This document shows positions 18,302 to 27,512 of a stretch of 49,812 bases of DNA, in pieces. The position numbers and the translations under genes were made by a program. This stretch comes from Lacticigenium naphthae DSM 19658 (lineage in GTDB: Bacteria; Bacillota; Bacilli; Lactobacillales; Carnobacteriaceae_A): NCBI RefSeq assembly GCF_000425865.1, contig NZ_AUEG01000014.1, positions 1-49,812 on the forward strand. Direction: 5' to 3'. The notes under the pieces were generated by a model. It had not been told where the DNA came from, searched no databases, and was given only the letters and a program-made list of their open reading frames with translations. Numbering within the stretch: position 1 is the first letter of the stretch; every line of letters begins with the position of its first letter.

Positions 18302-18745
18302 ATGACAACAGAAAAAGAACAAGTTTATGAAGCAGTTGCTGTCAATACCGGTGGCCGCGATGGTGAAAGTCACTTGCTTGATCGTACGTTTGAAGTTCGC
18401 GTTTCTACTCCTAAAGATATGGGGGGACCTGGACAAGGAACCAACCCAGAACAATTATATGCAATGGGACATAGTGCCTGTTATCATTCGGCTTTAGAAC
18501 ATTACAAAGCCCAAGAGAAAATAACCAATCCTTCACAAATTATACAAACAGTACGTTTACTCAATGACCCTAGTGATGGCGGATTCAAACTTGCGAGCAC
18601 GATCGAAGTCGCAATTAAAGATATGGATTTAGAAAAAGTACAAGTACTAGCTGAAAAAGCGCATGCTTACTGCCCTTACTCTAAAGCTACAAAGGGTAAT
18701 GTAGATTATGTAATCCGTGCAATAGAATATGAAGAAGGTAAATAA
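18302..18745 (+). CDS. OsmC/Ohr family peroxidase
   Basis: A 147-residue thiol peroxidase fold protein with the two conserved cysteines, one in GHSACYHSALEH (about 58) and one in AHAYCPYSKAT (about 122). These reduce organic hydroperoxides. The length and spacing fit the Ohr branch. AAAGGGG precedes the ATG. It is monocistronic between two terminators. An OhrR-type repressor is not encoded nearby. Confidence 0.9.
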   Translation: MTTEKEQVYEAVAVNTGGRDGESHLLDRTFEVRVSTPKDMGGPGQGTNPEQLYAMGHSACYHSALEHYKAQEKITNPSQIIQTVRLLNDPSDGGFKLASTIEVAIKDMDLEKVQVLAEKAHAYCPYSKATKGNVDYVIRAIEYEEGK

Positions 18746-18751
18746 ATCAAA

Positions 18752-18792
18752 ATAAAAAAATCCGGAGACTTTTCTCCGGATTTTTTATTTTT
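18752..18792. terminator. bidirectional terminator between the OsmC gene and folT
   Basis: Stem TCCGGAGA/TCTCCGGA (18761-18768 and 18773-18780), 4-base loop, flanked by A7 and T6 runs. It serves converging genes. Confidence 0.93.
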
Positions 18793-19324
18793 TTGCTGTA
18801 GAATGTTTGTGATAAATCCGTTGCAAGGTCGTGTTCTTTGTAACAATATAAATCAACACTACCCTCACCGGTGCAATGATCATATTTTGCAGGACCCGCG
18901 CTGGAAAAATCGCCATCCATGCTTCTTCATACATTAACACTAACCAAAAAGTGTTCAGCGTTAAATTGACCACGATCGTATTGAATAACACTGCTGCAAT
19001 GATCCGGATCAAAGTCACTTTTTTCCGATGTAAGAAAAAACCATAGGACCAACCACCTAAGAATGCAGAAAGTGTAAACCCAATAAAAAAGATCCCTCCG
19101 CGATTAAATAATACTACGCCTAATAAATCGGTTAAGGCCGCGGCGATCCCTGCAGTCCATGGTCCGTATAGCATGCCGATCAAAGCGGAAGGAAGAAACC
19201 CGAAAGCTATTCGAGTAAAGGGAGTTTGTATGGCTAGGAAACGAGTTAGGATAATATCCATCCCCATCAATAAGCCGATGACCGCAATTGCCTGGGTAGT
19301 GTACACACGTTTGTTTTTTAACAT
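18785..19324 (-). CDS. folT: folate ECF transporter S component FolT
   Basis: A 179-residue integral membrane protein with about six hydrophobic segments. It has the FolT-type RFLAIQTPFTRIAFGFLPSALIGMLYGP stretch near residues 28-55 and the C-terminal PARVLQNMIIAPVRVVLIY. It binds folates and uses the shared EcfAA'T module. Identification is strongly backed by the tetrahydrofolate riboswitch in its leader and by the C1-folate genes upstream. GGAGG lies 8 bases before the ATG. Confidence 0.93.
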   Translation of the reverse strand: MLKNKRVYTTQAIAVIGLLMGMDIILTRFLAIQTPFTRIAFGFLPSALIGMLYGPWTAGIAAALTDLLGVVLFNRGGIFFIGFTLSAFLGGWSYGFFLHRKKVTLIRIIAAVLFNTIVVNLTLNTFWLVLMYEEAWMAIFPARVLQNMIIAPVRVVLIYIVTKNTTLQRIYHKHSTAKK

Positions 19325-19374
19325 TTTGAAGGCCTCCTTAATAGTAAAGAGTCCTCGCTCATCTTATAAGTTCA

Positions 19375-19476
19375 AGAAAAGCGGATGCGGGAAAAAATCG
19401 CAAAGCTCGATTCGAGCTTCTTCGTCTAAAGGCTACATCCCATCCTTTAGCACTTTACGCTTTATCCCTACTCTTT
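19375..19476 (-). promoter_or_regulatory. tetrahydrofolate (THF) riboswitch
   Basis: The minus strand shows the class signature in order: AGAGTAGGGATAAAGCG near 19474, TAAAGTGC, the core GGATGGGATGTAGCC, ACGAAG, a variable hairpin AAGCTCG/CGAGCTT, and the closing CCCGCATCCGCTTT near 19378. The layout and conserved blocks match the THF riboswitch found upstream of folT genes. No T-run hairpin separates it from folT, and AAGGAGGCCTT can fold on the ribosome site, so control is probably translational. Confidence 0.88.
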
Positions 19477-19488
19477 TTGCTTCGCTTT

Positions 19489-19517
19489 ATTATACATCAA
19501 GTCCTTAGCTGACTCAA
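19489..19517 (-). promoter_or_regulatory. folT promoter
   Basis: Minus-strand -35 TTGAGT (19512-19517), 17-base spacer and perfect -10 TATAAT (19489-19494). It starts the transcript a few bases before the riboswitch. Confidence 0.85.
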
Positions 19518-19624
19518 TTCATCCTAAGGATTTGATAAAAAGCTATTGCACGTACATACGCTACATCTTTTGAAATCAATAATAGCAGCCAAATCAACGG
19601 TCTATACAACTATTCGATACCATC

Positions 19625-20197
19625 TTAGTCACACTCATGTACAGACAGGATCCTCTCTTCTAAAATCAAATAGTCTACTGGTATATCATGCGCTTCTATT
19701 GGTATTTTTTCATTCAGTTGATGCACAGAAAGTAAAGATACTGTAGTCTGGGGGAAATCCATTAAAAAGCGATCATAATAGCCTCCTCCAAATCCAATTC
19801 TATACCCTGAAGAATTGTAGATTACTCCAGGAACGATTAACAAATCGATGTTCTGTTTGGAAATTTTTTCCGTTTTTTCTGGTAAAGGTTCAATTAGCTG
19901 ATAAAAACCTTTCTCCGTTTGAGAAAAGTCTTCAATCAAGTAAAACTCTAACTTTTTCGATTGTGGTACTGTTTTGGGGACAGCCACTTTCTTTCCTTCT
20001 ATCCATCCTTGCCGGATTATCCTGTGCGTATCCCACTCCCCGTTATTTGAAATGGTCACCCCGATCACTTTTGCGTTTTTCCACAAAGAAGAAGAAAACA
20101 AATTTCTATGTATACTTGTTTCGATTTCTTCTCTTTCTTCTCTCGTCATACTGGTTAACCTTTTCATCATCTGCTTGCGGCATTCGTTTTTTTTCAT
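19625..20197 (-). CDS. 5-formyltetrahydrofolate cyclo-ligase
   Basis: A 190-residue 5-FCL/MTHFS family enzyme (YqgN-like) that uses ATP to turn 5-formyl-THF into 5,10-methenyl-THF. The basic N-terminus KNECRKQMMKRL and the C-terminal signature IVPGVIYNSSGYRIGFGGGYYDRFL (about 127-151) with its Gly-rich loop are intact. Its ATG overlaps the folD stop (ATGA), which implies coupling. No terminator is evident after it, so transcripts may continue to folT. Confidence 0.93.
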   Translation of the reverse strand: MKKNECRKQMMKRLTSMTREEREEIETSIHRNLFSSSLWKNAKVIGVTISNNGEWDTHRIIRQGWIEGKKVAVPKTVPQSKKLEFYLIEDFSQTEKGFYQLIEPLPEKTEKISKQNIDLLIVPGVIYNSSGYRIGFGGGYYDRFLMDFPQTTVSLLSVHQLNEKIPIEAHDIPVDYLILEERILSVHECD

Positions 20198-21060
20198 TCA
20201 CTAGCCAACTTCTTTAGGAAGCAGCGTGCAGATTGGACAACTTGTTTAGCTAAAATAGCTGTTGTAATAGCCCCCACTCCTCCAGGAACGGGTGTGATTG
20301 CCTCAACCTTTTTTATTACCTCATTATAACGAACGTCTCCACAGGGATTCCCTTCAGTATCGTATCCAAAACCTACATCGACAACCACGGCACCTTCTTT
20401 GACATGGTGTTCTGTAACTAAACCTAGCACACCTGTGGCCGAAATCACAATATCCGCTCCTTGTGTATATTTTTTAGTATCTTTTGTAAAAATATGGCAC
20501 ACACTGACTGTAGCTCCTCTATTTATAAGCATTAAAGCCAGTGGTTTTCCGACTACTGGACTACTGCCTATCACACAAATATCTTTTCCTTTTATATCTA
20601 TTTCATAAAATTCTAACAGAGCTAGCACCGCTGCAGGGGTACTGGGAACATTGGCTTGGCTTGTTTGTTGCACTAGATGGCCCAAATTGGTCGACGATAG
20701 TCCATCTATATCTTTTTCGGGTGTGATGATTTCGGCAATTGTTTCTCGTGAGATACTTTGGGGTAAAGGCTGCATCACTAAGATCCCATGTATTGCTTCA
20801 TCCTGATCGATCTTTATGAATTCTTTCACAAAGTCTTTTTCCGAAATGGTTTCTGGATAACTAAATAATTTGACCCGGATCCCAAGTTTTTTCATTTTTA
20901 TTTTAGCAGCTTTCTCATAAGAAACAGAAGCAATCTCTTCTCCTACTCGCACGATAGCTATCATCGGTTCAATATTTCTACCCAGCAATTCCTGTACTTC
21001 TTTTTTTACATCACTTTCTATTCCATTTGCAACTGGTTTTCCCTTTAAAACAGTAGCCAT
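20194..21060 (-). CDS. folD: methylenetetrahydrofolate dehydrogenase FolD, variant active site
   Basis: A 288-residue FolD-family protein interconverting methylene- and methenyl-THF. The Rossmann motif GSSPVVGKPLALML (about 165-178), PEKDIDG and TPVPGGVG are present. At the catalytic Lys of bifunctional FolD (Lys54 in E. coli), counting from the conserved Tyr48, there is Ala52. At the partner Gln (Gln98), there is Met96 in GILVMQPLP. These changes should impair the cyclohydrolase half-reaction, a step that FchA upstream can perform. Same operon, 24 bases after fchA. Confidence 0.93.
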   Translation of the reverse strand: MATVLKGKPVANGIESDVKKEVQELLGRNIEPMIAIVRVGEEIASVSYEKAAKIKMKKLGIRVKLFSYPETISEKDFVKEFIKIDQDEAIHGILVMQPLPQSISRETIAEIITPEKDIDGLSSTNLGHLVQQTSQANVPSTPAAVLALLEFYEIDIKGKDICVIGSSPVVGKPLALMLINRGATVSVCHIFTKDTKKYTQGADIVISATGVLGLVTEHHVKEGAVVVDVGFGYDTEGNPCGDVRYNEVIKKVEAITPVPGGVGAITTAILAKQVVQSARCFLKKLASE

Positions 21061-21084
21061 CTCAATCCCCCCTTTCTTAATGCT

Positions 21085-21735
21085 TTAAATTGTCCATTCC
21101 CCTGTCTCCAAGTACCGCTTAGCCTGATTGTAATTGTTTTTCGCTTCAAGCATCCCTTTTTCACGAAGACTGTTTCCCTGATCTAGTAGAGTTTGTCTTT
21201 CCGTTTCATTTTTGATTCCTTTAGCGTTCACTAGGACATTCAGATAGGCTGTTTCTAGAACTGTTTGAGAGAACAAGGATCCAACCGCCAAATCATTTAC
21301 GATCGAACCTTTGATTTTGTAATTCAGCAACCGGGTATAAAGTTGGTTTAATTGGATGATCTCCCGCATTAATTTGATAGGTGGTTGAGCAGCTTGAATT
21401 AATCCAGCTTGAATAGCTTGCTTGCGTTGCTGTTTCTGTACGGGAGTTGTTTTTGGCATGCGATAGGCTTTCATTACAGGCTCAAAAGCAAGTGCATCTT
21501 GTTTGATCAACTTTTCCATTACATGGCGATTTTCATGTGCTTGTTGCTTTATTTTTTCGAATTCAAGCACATCTATTTCACCTGTTTGCTTTGTGCTTTC
21601 TATGTCTGCAACCATATATGCAAGAGAGGCAGACAATCCGCCGATCAAAGCCGCTGCACTCCCCCCTCCTGGTTTTCCATCTCTAGCTTCTAATTGATTC
21701 ATATATTCTTGAATTGTCCAGTTTTCCACATTCAT
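21085..21735 (-). CDS. fchA: methenyl-THF cyclohydrolase FchA (cyclodeaminase family)
   Basis: A 216-residue, mostly helical protein of the formiminotransferase-cyclodeaminase family. It shows the signature EARDGKPGGGSAAALIGGLSASLA split over residues 16-39 and a C-terminal NDLAVGSLFSQTVLETAYLNVLVN motif. Stand-alone members next to fhs and folD act as methenyl-THF cyclohydrolase. No histidine-degradation genes are nearby, which argues against a role with formimino-THF. It starts 9 bases after the fhs stop. Confidence 0.88.
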   Translation of the reverse strand: MNVENWTIQEYMNQLEARDGKPGGGSAAALIGGLSASLAYMVADIESTKQTGEIDVLEFEKIKQQAHENRHVMEKLIKQDALAFEPVMKAYRMPKTTPVQKQQRKQAIQAGLIQAAQPPIKLMREIIQLNQLYTRLLNYKIKGSIVNDLAVGSLFSQTVLETAYLNVLVNAKGIKNETERQTLLDQGNSLREKGMLEAKNNYNQAKRYLETGEWTI

Positions 21736-21744
21736 TCCCCATTT

Positions 21745-23421
21745 TTAGAATAATCCACTGATTTTCCCATTTCCATCCACATCAACTACCTCAGCAGCAG
21801 GTATTTTCGGAAGTCCCGGCATTCTTAAAATATCTCCGGTAAACACAACAATAAATCCGGCTCCGGCAGAGACAGATAGATCCCGAATATTCACTGTAAA
21901 GTTCTCCGGTCTACCTCTTTTTACTTTATCATCCGATAAAGAATACTGTGTCTTGGCCATGCAGATAGGCATGCTCCCGTATCCGTCTCTTTCTAATTTC
22001 TTCATCGTTCTTTTTGCACTGACTGACCACTCTGTCTGGGATCCGCCGTAGATACGCTGAACAACTTTCTCTACTTTTTCCAATAAAGAATCACTCAGTT
22101 CATAAGCAAATTCAAAATGAGACGGTTGTTCACACATTTCTACAACAGCTTCGGCTAATTCTATACCGCCTTGACCACCTTGCGCCCAGACATTTGATAA
22201 AACAACATTGATCCCTTTTTCTTGACAAGCTTGTTTCAATGCATGTATTTCTTCAACTGTGTCTGTAGGGAATTGATTGATCGCTACAATTGTATTGATC
22301 CCATATACATCTTGCATATTTTCCACGTGCTTAAATAAATTAGGCATCCCCTTTAGCAAAGCATCTGCATTCTCATTATTCAGCTCCGCTTTCTTCACAC
22401 CTCCGTGCATCTTCAGTGCACGAATAGTTGCGACTACGACCACAGCATCTGGTTCGATGTTTGCAGAACGACATTTAATATCTAAAAATTTTTCTGCTCC
22501 CAAGTCCGCTCCAAAACCAGCTTCTGTTACTACATAGTCAGCAAGATTCAACGCTGCTTTTGTGGCGACGACGCTATTGCATCCGTGTGCAATATTTGCA
22601 AAAGGGCCTCCATGAATAAATGCTGGTGTATGCTCTAGAGTTTGAACTAAATTCGGCTTAAATGCATCTTTTAAAAGAGCCGTCAATGCTCCCTCTGCAT
22701 TCAATTCGCCTGCCGTAACGGGTTCATTTGCAAAAGTATACCCAACTACGATTTTTCTGATTCTTGCTTTTAATTCTTCCATCGATTCCGCTAGACAAAG
22801 GATGGCCATAATTTCAGAAGCGACTGTGATGTCAAAGCCATCTTCTCTCGGCATTCCGTTTGTTTTGCCGCCTAATCCGCTAATTATATTTCGGAGTTGA
22901 CGGTCATTCATATCCATTACGCGTCTCCAAACAACTCTGCGGGGATCCAGTCCGAGGACATTTCCATAAAAAATATGATTGTCAATCAGTGCTGCCAACA
23001 AATTGTTTGCGGATCCGATTGCATGTATATCTCCTGTGAAGTGTAAATTAATGTCTTCCATTGGAACTACTTGCGCATATCCTCCACCAGCAGCCCCGCC
23101 TTTCATTCCAAAGACTGGTCCTAAAGAAGGTTCGCGCAATGCAATCATTGCTTTCTTACCGATTTGTTGTAATGCATCTCCTAACCCAACTGACGTTGTT
23201 GTTTTACCTTCCCCGGCAGGAGTAGGATTGATAGCCGTTACTAATATTAGTTTTCCTCTTCCCGCTTCTTCTTTCATTGCTATTTTTTCGTAATCTATTT
23301 TCGCTTTGTATTTACCATAATATTCTACTAGTTCATTATCAATAGCTAATTTTTCTGCTATCTTTGCGATAGGATGAAGATTTGCTGCTTGAGCGATTGA
23401 GATATCTGAGTATTGTTTCAT
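21745..23421 (-). CDS. fhs: formate--tetrahydrofolate ligase
   Basis: A 558-residue ATP-dependent 10-formyl-THF synthetase. The P-loop [21 protein letters not shown] lies near residues 62-82. [32 protein letters not shown] and the C-terminal [18 protein letters not shown] are all present. It is the first gene of the leftward folate operon. AAGGAG lies 7 bases before the ATG. An extended -10 TGTTATAAT (23461-23469) lies 40 bases upstream. Confidence 0.97.
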   Translation of the reverse strand: MKQYSDISIAQAANLHPIAKIAEKLAIDNELVEYYGKYKAKIDYEKIAMKEEAGRGKLILVTAINPTPAGEGKTTTSVGLGDALQQIGKKAMIALREPSLGPVFGMKGGAAGGGYAQVVPMEDINLHFTGDIHAIGSANNLLAALIDNHIFYGNVLGLDPRRVVWRRVMDMNDRQLRNIISGLGGKTNGMPREDGFDITVASEIMAILCLAESMEELKARIRKIVVGYTFANEPVTAGELNAEGALTALLKDAFKPNLVQTLEHTPAFIHGGPFANIAHGCNSVVATKAALNLADYVVTEAGFGADLGAEKFLDIKCRSANIEPDAVVVVATIRALKMHGGVKKAELNNENADALLKGMPNLFKHVENMQDVYGINTIVAINQFPTDTVEEIHALKQACQEKGINVVLSNVWAQGGQGGIELAEAVVEMCEQPSHFEFAYELSDSLLEKVEKVVQRIYGGSQTEWSVSAKRTMKKLERDGYGSMPICMAKTQYSLSDDKVKRGRPENFTVNIRDLSVSAGAGFIVVFTGDILRMPGLPKIPAAEVVDVDGNGKISGLF

Positions 23422-23460
23422 GCAAAAACTCCTTATCTACTGATTTTTTAATGCGGTTTC

Positions 23461-23469
23461 ATTATAACA
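23461..23469 (-). promoter_or_regulatory. promoter of the fhs-fchA-folD operon
   Basis: Minus-strand extended -10 TGTTATAAT. No good -35 is seen. It faces away from nrdJ in a 395-base divergent spacer. Confidence 0.6.
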
Positions 23470-23648
23470 TAGCCCCTCTTTTATCTTGACAGTTTCTGTT
23501 CCTCCCTGAGAAAGAATTTATTTTCTCATCATTTTGTTACAAAAATGTATTATTTCAATTTTTTGCGAGTAAAATAGGTTTTTTAAATTGTTTATTTCCA
23601 AAAAATAAACTAAGCACATTCTACAAAAATATTCAATATTGAATTAGA

Positions 23649-23769
23649 TACTATATCGTGTAAAATTAAAAAGGTCAGGCACAATATCGTGTGTTTTGAG
23701 TACATATCAATTGTTGGTAATTCTCTTTTGTTTTTAGTATACTCGAATAGAAAGCACAACATATTGTGT
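23649..23769 (+). promoter_or_regulatory. nrdJ: nrdJ promoter with NrdR boxes
   Basis: Two NrdR-box-like sequences, TACTATATCGTGTA (23649-23662) and CACAATATCGTGTG (23680-23693), share ATATCGTGT exactly 31 bases apart. A third, CACAACATATTGTG (23755-23768), lies near the start site. The promoter TTGGTA (23714-23719), 18 bases, TATACT (23738-23743) lies between. Paired boxes about three helical turns apart are the hallmark of the repressor NrdR, which senses ATP/dATP. Confidence 0.78.
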
Positions 23770-23816
23770 CTATGCGATGCGAACATAACTATATGTTGAT
23801 AAGGAGTGAGGAAAAA

Positions 23817-26414
23817 ATGGCAATAAATTCGCCTGCAACTGCGCGCGTTGATATCGAAAAATTGAATGAAGCAATCGCTTTGTTCCCACAAATTCATCCT
23901 GTAACGGAAGAAATGTCTATTACTCATAAAGGAGTATCAAGGATGGTCATGCTTGATCGCTATTCTTTTAAAGATACGTCCAAAATCACTTTGTCTGAAG
24001 GGGATTTAGTTGTATTAACAGTTAAGCCTGATCCAAAATATCCTGCTCGAGGCGTTGGATATATTCAGGAACTCCATCATTCAAAAAACGAAGCAACTGT
24101 TTTAATTGAAGACGAATATCGTCACAACATTGAAGATCCAGATTCTCAACAATCTGGTTTGGTAACTGTAAGTCTTGATCTTATTGAAAAACCTCTCGAG
24201 ATTTTTTATGAACAAATCGCAAAAAGAAACGCGACTGGCCTTTCACAAACAGAAACGACTGAAGAGAAACGAAACGAGTCTTATCAAGATTTCTATAAAC
24301 AGTTGAGCGAATTAAACTTTATTCCTGCAGGTCGCGTACTTTATGGTGCCGGTTCACAAACCGATGTGACTTACTTCAACTGTTACGTCATGCCATTTGT
24401 ACCTGATTCACGTGAAGGTATTTCTGATCATCGTAAACAAGTTATGGAAATCATGAGTCGTGGAGGTGGCGTGGGAACAAATGGTTCCACATTACGCCCA
24501 CGGAATACGTTAGCTCGTGGAGTAAACGGAAAATCTTCTGGTTCGGTCTCTTGGTTAGACGATATCGCAAAATTGACTCATTTAGTTGAACAAGGTGGTA
24601 GTCGCCGCGGTGCACAGATGATCATGTTGGCTGACTGGCATCCAGATATCATTGAATTTATTATCTCTAAAATGCAAAACTCTCGCGTATTGCGTTACCT
24701 CATCGAAAATACAAAAGATGAGCAAATTAAACAAATGGCCCAAGAAAAATTAAAATTCAAACCTTATACTGACCGGGAATTGTCGATGTATCAGGGTATT
24801 GTCAATTATAAAAACTTTCCTGGTTATGGCGGATTCCCAATCGAAGTAATCCATGATGCTGAAGCTAAATTACGTGATGGCGGTGTCTATACTGTCCACG
24901 ATCCGGAATTTTTAACTGGGGCGAATATTACCGTTACTTTAACAGATGATTTCATGCAAGCTGTTGAGAACGATGCTCCTTGGCCACTTCGTTTCCCTGA
25001 CGTAGAAAATTATTCTGCTGATGAAATGAAAGAATACAATGCACATTGGTCCGAAGTTGGGGATGTACGCGAATGGCAGATGGAAGGTTTTGGTGTGAAA
25101 ACATACCGTACAATTCAAGCTCAAGAATTGTGGAAATTGATTAATATTTGTGCGACCTATTCTGCTGAGCCTGGAGTATTCTTTATCGACAATGCCAACA
25201 AACAAACCAATGCAAAAGCTTATGGACAAAAAGTAGTTGCAACCAATCCATGTGGAGAACAACCCCTCGCTCCCTATTCTGTTTGTAATTTAGCTGCCGT
25301 TAATTTAGCGAACATGGCTAATAGAGAAGAAGGAACCGTGGATTATGATAAACTTGTCCACACTGTTAAAACTGGTGTACGTATGCAAGACAACGTTATT
25401 GATGCTACTCCTTACTTCTTACCAGAAAACGAAAAACAAGCTCTAGGTGAACGGAGAATCGGGCTTGGAGTAATGGGGTTAGCTGACTTACTGATTTATA
25501 CGAAAAATCGTTATGGATCTATTGAAGGAAATATATTAGTAGACAAAGTTTTTGAAACGATTGCTGTTTCTGCTTATGAAGAATCGATTGAATTAGCAAA
25601 AGAAAAAGGCAGTTTCCCTTTCTTGATAGGTGAAACTGAAGAAGAAACAATGAATCTGCGCCACCGTTTCATTGAAACGGGTTATATGAAGGGTATGCCT
25701 GAGCACGTTCGTCAAGGAGTATTAGATCATGGGATCCGTAATTCTCATCTCCTCACCGTTGCGCCTACAGGAAGCACTGGAACAATGGTTGGTGTAGCAA
25801 CCGGTCTGGAGCCGTACTTTGCCTTCAAATACTTTAGAAGTGGACGATTGGGCAAATTTATTGAAGTTAATTCTCAAATTGTTCAGGATTATTTAGAACA
25901 ACACCCCGAGGCTGATCCCGATCATCTACCTGATTATTTTGTAGCTGCAATGGATTTAGCACCTGAAGAACATGTGGATGTTCAAACAACGATTCAACGT
26001 TGGGTAGATAGTTCGATTTCTAAAACAGTCAATGCGCCAAAAGGCTATCAAGCCAGCCAAGTAGAAGGCATTTATGAACGTCTATACAAAGGCGGCGCAA
26101 AAGGCGGAACAGTCTATGTAGACGGTTCTAGAGATACACAAGTGCTAACTTTAAAAGCTGAAGAAAATGAAGTTGAAGAAACGACACTATTCCCCATTGA
26201 GGAAACACGCATAGTTGAAAACAAAGATGAATTACAAGAATTAGTTGCTCAGGCTGAAAGTGATCATATTCGTATGCATGGTCATACTGATGATACCGTT
26301 TATGGTTCAGATGTTGGCGACACCTGTCCTATATGCCGTAAAGGAATCGTTGAAGATATCGGTGGCTGTAATACTTGTACAAATTGTAATGCACAATTGC
26401 GTTGTGGACTTTAA
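23817..26414 (+). CDS. nrdJ: adenosylcobalamin-dependent (class II) ribonucleotide reductase
   Basis: An 865-residue NrdJ that makes deoxyribonucleotides with coenzyme B12 and needs no oxygen. The active-site elements are the Cys in VTYFNCYVMPF, the N-x-C-x-E motif in ATNPCGEQPLAPYSVCNLAAVNL (split) and VAPTGSTGTMVG. The C-terminal 35 residues hold CPICRKG and CNTCTNCNAQLRCGL, a zinc-ribbon-like and redox-active tail. I start at the ATG at 23817 (after GTGAGG), not at the upstream in-frame ATG at 23766. It is monocistronic with a strong terminator. Confidence 0.96.
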   Translation: MAINSPATARVDIEKLNEAIALFPQIHPVTEEMSITHKGVSRMVMLDRYSFKDTSKITLSEGDLVVLTVKPDPKYPARGVGYIQELHHSKNEATVLIEDEYRHNIEDPDSQQSGLVTVSLDLIEKPLEIFYEQIAKRNATGLSQTETTEEKRNESYQDFYKQLSELNFIPAGRVLYGAGSQTDVTYFNCYVMPFVPDSREGISDHRKQVMEIMSRGGGVGTNGSTLRPRNTLARGVNGKSSGSVSWLDDIAKLTHLVEQGGSRRGAQMIMLADWHPDIIEFIISKMQNSRVLRYLIENTKDEQIKQMAQEKLKFKPYTDRELSMYQGIVNYKNFPGYGGFPIEVIHDAEAKLRDGGVYTVHDPEFLTGANITVTLTDDFMQAVENDAPWPLRFPDVENYSADEMKEYNAHWSEVGDVREWQMEGFGVKTYRTIQAQELWKLINICATYSAEPGVFFIDNANKQTNAKAYGQKVVATNPCGEQPLAPYSVCNLAAVNLANMANREEGTVDYDKLVHTVKTGVRMQDNVIDATPYFLPENEKQALGERRIGLGVMGLADLLIYTKNRYGSIEGNILVDKVFETIAVSAYEESIELAKEKGSFPFLIGETEEETMNLRHRFIETGYMKGMPEHVRQGVLDHGIRNSHLLTVAPTGSTGTMVGVATGLEPYFAFKYFRSGRLGKFIEVNSQIVQDYLEQHPEADPDHLPDYFVAAMDLAPEEHVDVQTTIQRWVDSSISKTVNAPKGYQASQVEGIYERLYKGGAKGGTVYVDGSRDTQVLTLKAEENEVEETTLFPIEETRIVENKDELQELVAQAESDHIRMHGHTDDTVYGSDVGDTCPICRKGIVEDIGGCNTCTNCNAQLRCGL

Positions 26415-26435
26415 GATAAATGGATTGAATTAGCT

Positions 26436-26487
26436 AAAAACCAACTCAGGATCAAGTGAGACTCATTTGATCCTGAGTTGGTTTTTT
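26436..26487 (+). terminator. intrinsic terminator after nrdJ
   Basis: A 15-bp perfect stem (26441-26455 and 26467-26481) with a further TGAG/CTCA pairing in the loop, flanked by A5 and T6. Confidence 0.95.
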
Positions 26488-26577
26488 ATACAAAGTAAAC
26501 AATCAAACCTATCGACATTGATTAGACTTTTCGCTATTATAAATATAGCAAGAATTTAAGTTTGGGAGGAATGTTTC

Positions 26578-26805
26578 ATGAAATTATTAGATAGAACAGC
26601 TTTAGTAATATTGATCATTGGTGGACTGAACTGGTTATCAGTGGGCTTACTCGAACTCGATCTTGTTGCAACAGTTGCTGGAGGTTCAGATACTTTGGTT
26701 GCTAAGATCGTTTATGTCCTTGTAGGTATTGCAGCATTATACTGTATCAAATACTTTACTTATACACCCAAGGGCTATCGTTCTCGTCGACGCGATCGCT
26801 TCTAA
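26578..26805 (+). CDS. DUF378 small membrane protein (YuzA-like)
   Basis: A 75-residue protein with two hydrophobic segments (about 5-27 and 39-58) around the conserved GGLNWLSVGL motif of DUF378, and a basic C-terminus RSRRRDR. The function is unknown. GGGAGG precedes the ATG. A promoter TCGACA-17-TATTAT lies upstream. It is monocistronic. Confidence 0.85.
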   Translation: MKLLDRTALVILIIGGLNWLSVGLLELDLVATVAGGSDTLVAKIVYVLVGIAALYCIKYFTYTPKGYRSRRRDRF

Positions 26806-26817
26806 TAAAAATATAAC

Positions 26818-26870
26818 TCATCAAAAAAGCAAGCCAGCAGAAAAAATCTGTTAGCTTGCTTTTTTGATGA
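26818..26870. terminator. long hairpin between the DUF378 gene and mgsA
   Basis: A 17-bp outer stem (26818-26834 and 26854-26870) containing A6 and T6 runs, plus a partly paired inner part. It serves the DUF378 gene and probably also mgsA, which ends 53 bases away. Confidence 0.85.
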
Positions 26871-26922
26871 GCTATTACACAATCTAAAACCTTCTTTGTA
26901 GACTTTTTCAACTTCATTCCTG

Positions 26923-27360
26923 TTAAACATCGTATTTTCTGTAGTCCTTATTCAAAATCCCTTTTTCCCGTTGAATATCTCTCCATTCTAAATGTCCAGC
27001 TTCTACTCCTTGTAAAATCATTTCAGCCGTACCCAAGTTGGTTGCTAAGGGGATGTTGTAAACATCTGATAATCGCATAAGGGCTGAGATGTCCGGTTCA
27101 TGCGGTTGAGAAGTTAAGGGGTCTCTCAAAAAGATTACTATATCTAATTTATTTTCAGAGACGTATGCCCCTATTTGCTGGTCGCCACCTAAAGGACCTG
27201 ATTTAAATCGATGGATGGGAAGTTGAGTTTCTTCAATTAGTCGCTTCCCCGTAGTTCCTGTAGCATACAAATGGTGCTTTCCAAGTAAGTCTTTGTATGC
27301 TGTTACAAATCTGACCATGTCATCTTTCTTTTTATCGTGGGCAATTAACGCAATATGCAT
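26923..27360 (-). CDS. mgsA: methylglyoxal synthase
   Basis: A 145-residue enzyme that converts dihydroxyacetone phosphate to methylglyoxal, a bypass of lower glycolysis when phosphate is short. [12 protein letters not shown] opens the protein. [11 protein letters not shown] and [13 protein letters not shown] (about 57-69) carry the conserved catalytic aspartates with [10 protein letters not shown]. The start ATG (27358-27360) has GGAGG upstream; the longer open frame is not needed. It diverges from the DJ-1-type gene. Confidence 0.95.
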   Translation of the reverse strand: MHIALIAHDKKKDDMVRFVTAYKDLLGKHHLYATGTTGKRLIEETQLPIHRFKSGPLGGDQQIGAYVSENKLDIVIFLRDPLTSQPHEPDISALMRLSDVYNIPLATNLGTAEMILQGVEAGHLEWRDIQREKGILNKDYRKYDV

Positions 27361-27512
27361 ACTGCTTCCTCCTTCGCCTTCTTTATTTCCATAGTAGCAT
27401 ACTTGCACTCTATTTTTCATAAACAACGCCATTCACAAGCAATATAATTGCATTCATTCTTCCTTCTTCGTTAAACTAAAATTGGTCAAAATCATAAAGG
27501 AGGCTAAAAGAA

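Noticed and set aside
23610-23927. Minus-strand 105-codon frame between fhs and nrdJ
   Set aside because: It covers the NrdR boxes and nrdJ promoter, has no ribosome site and encodes no recognisable motif.
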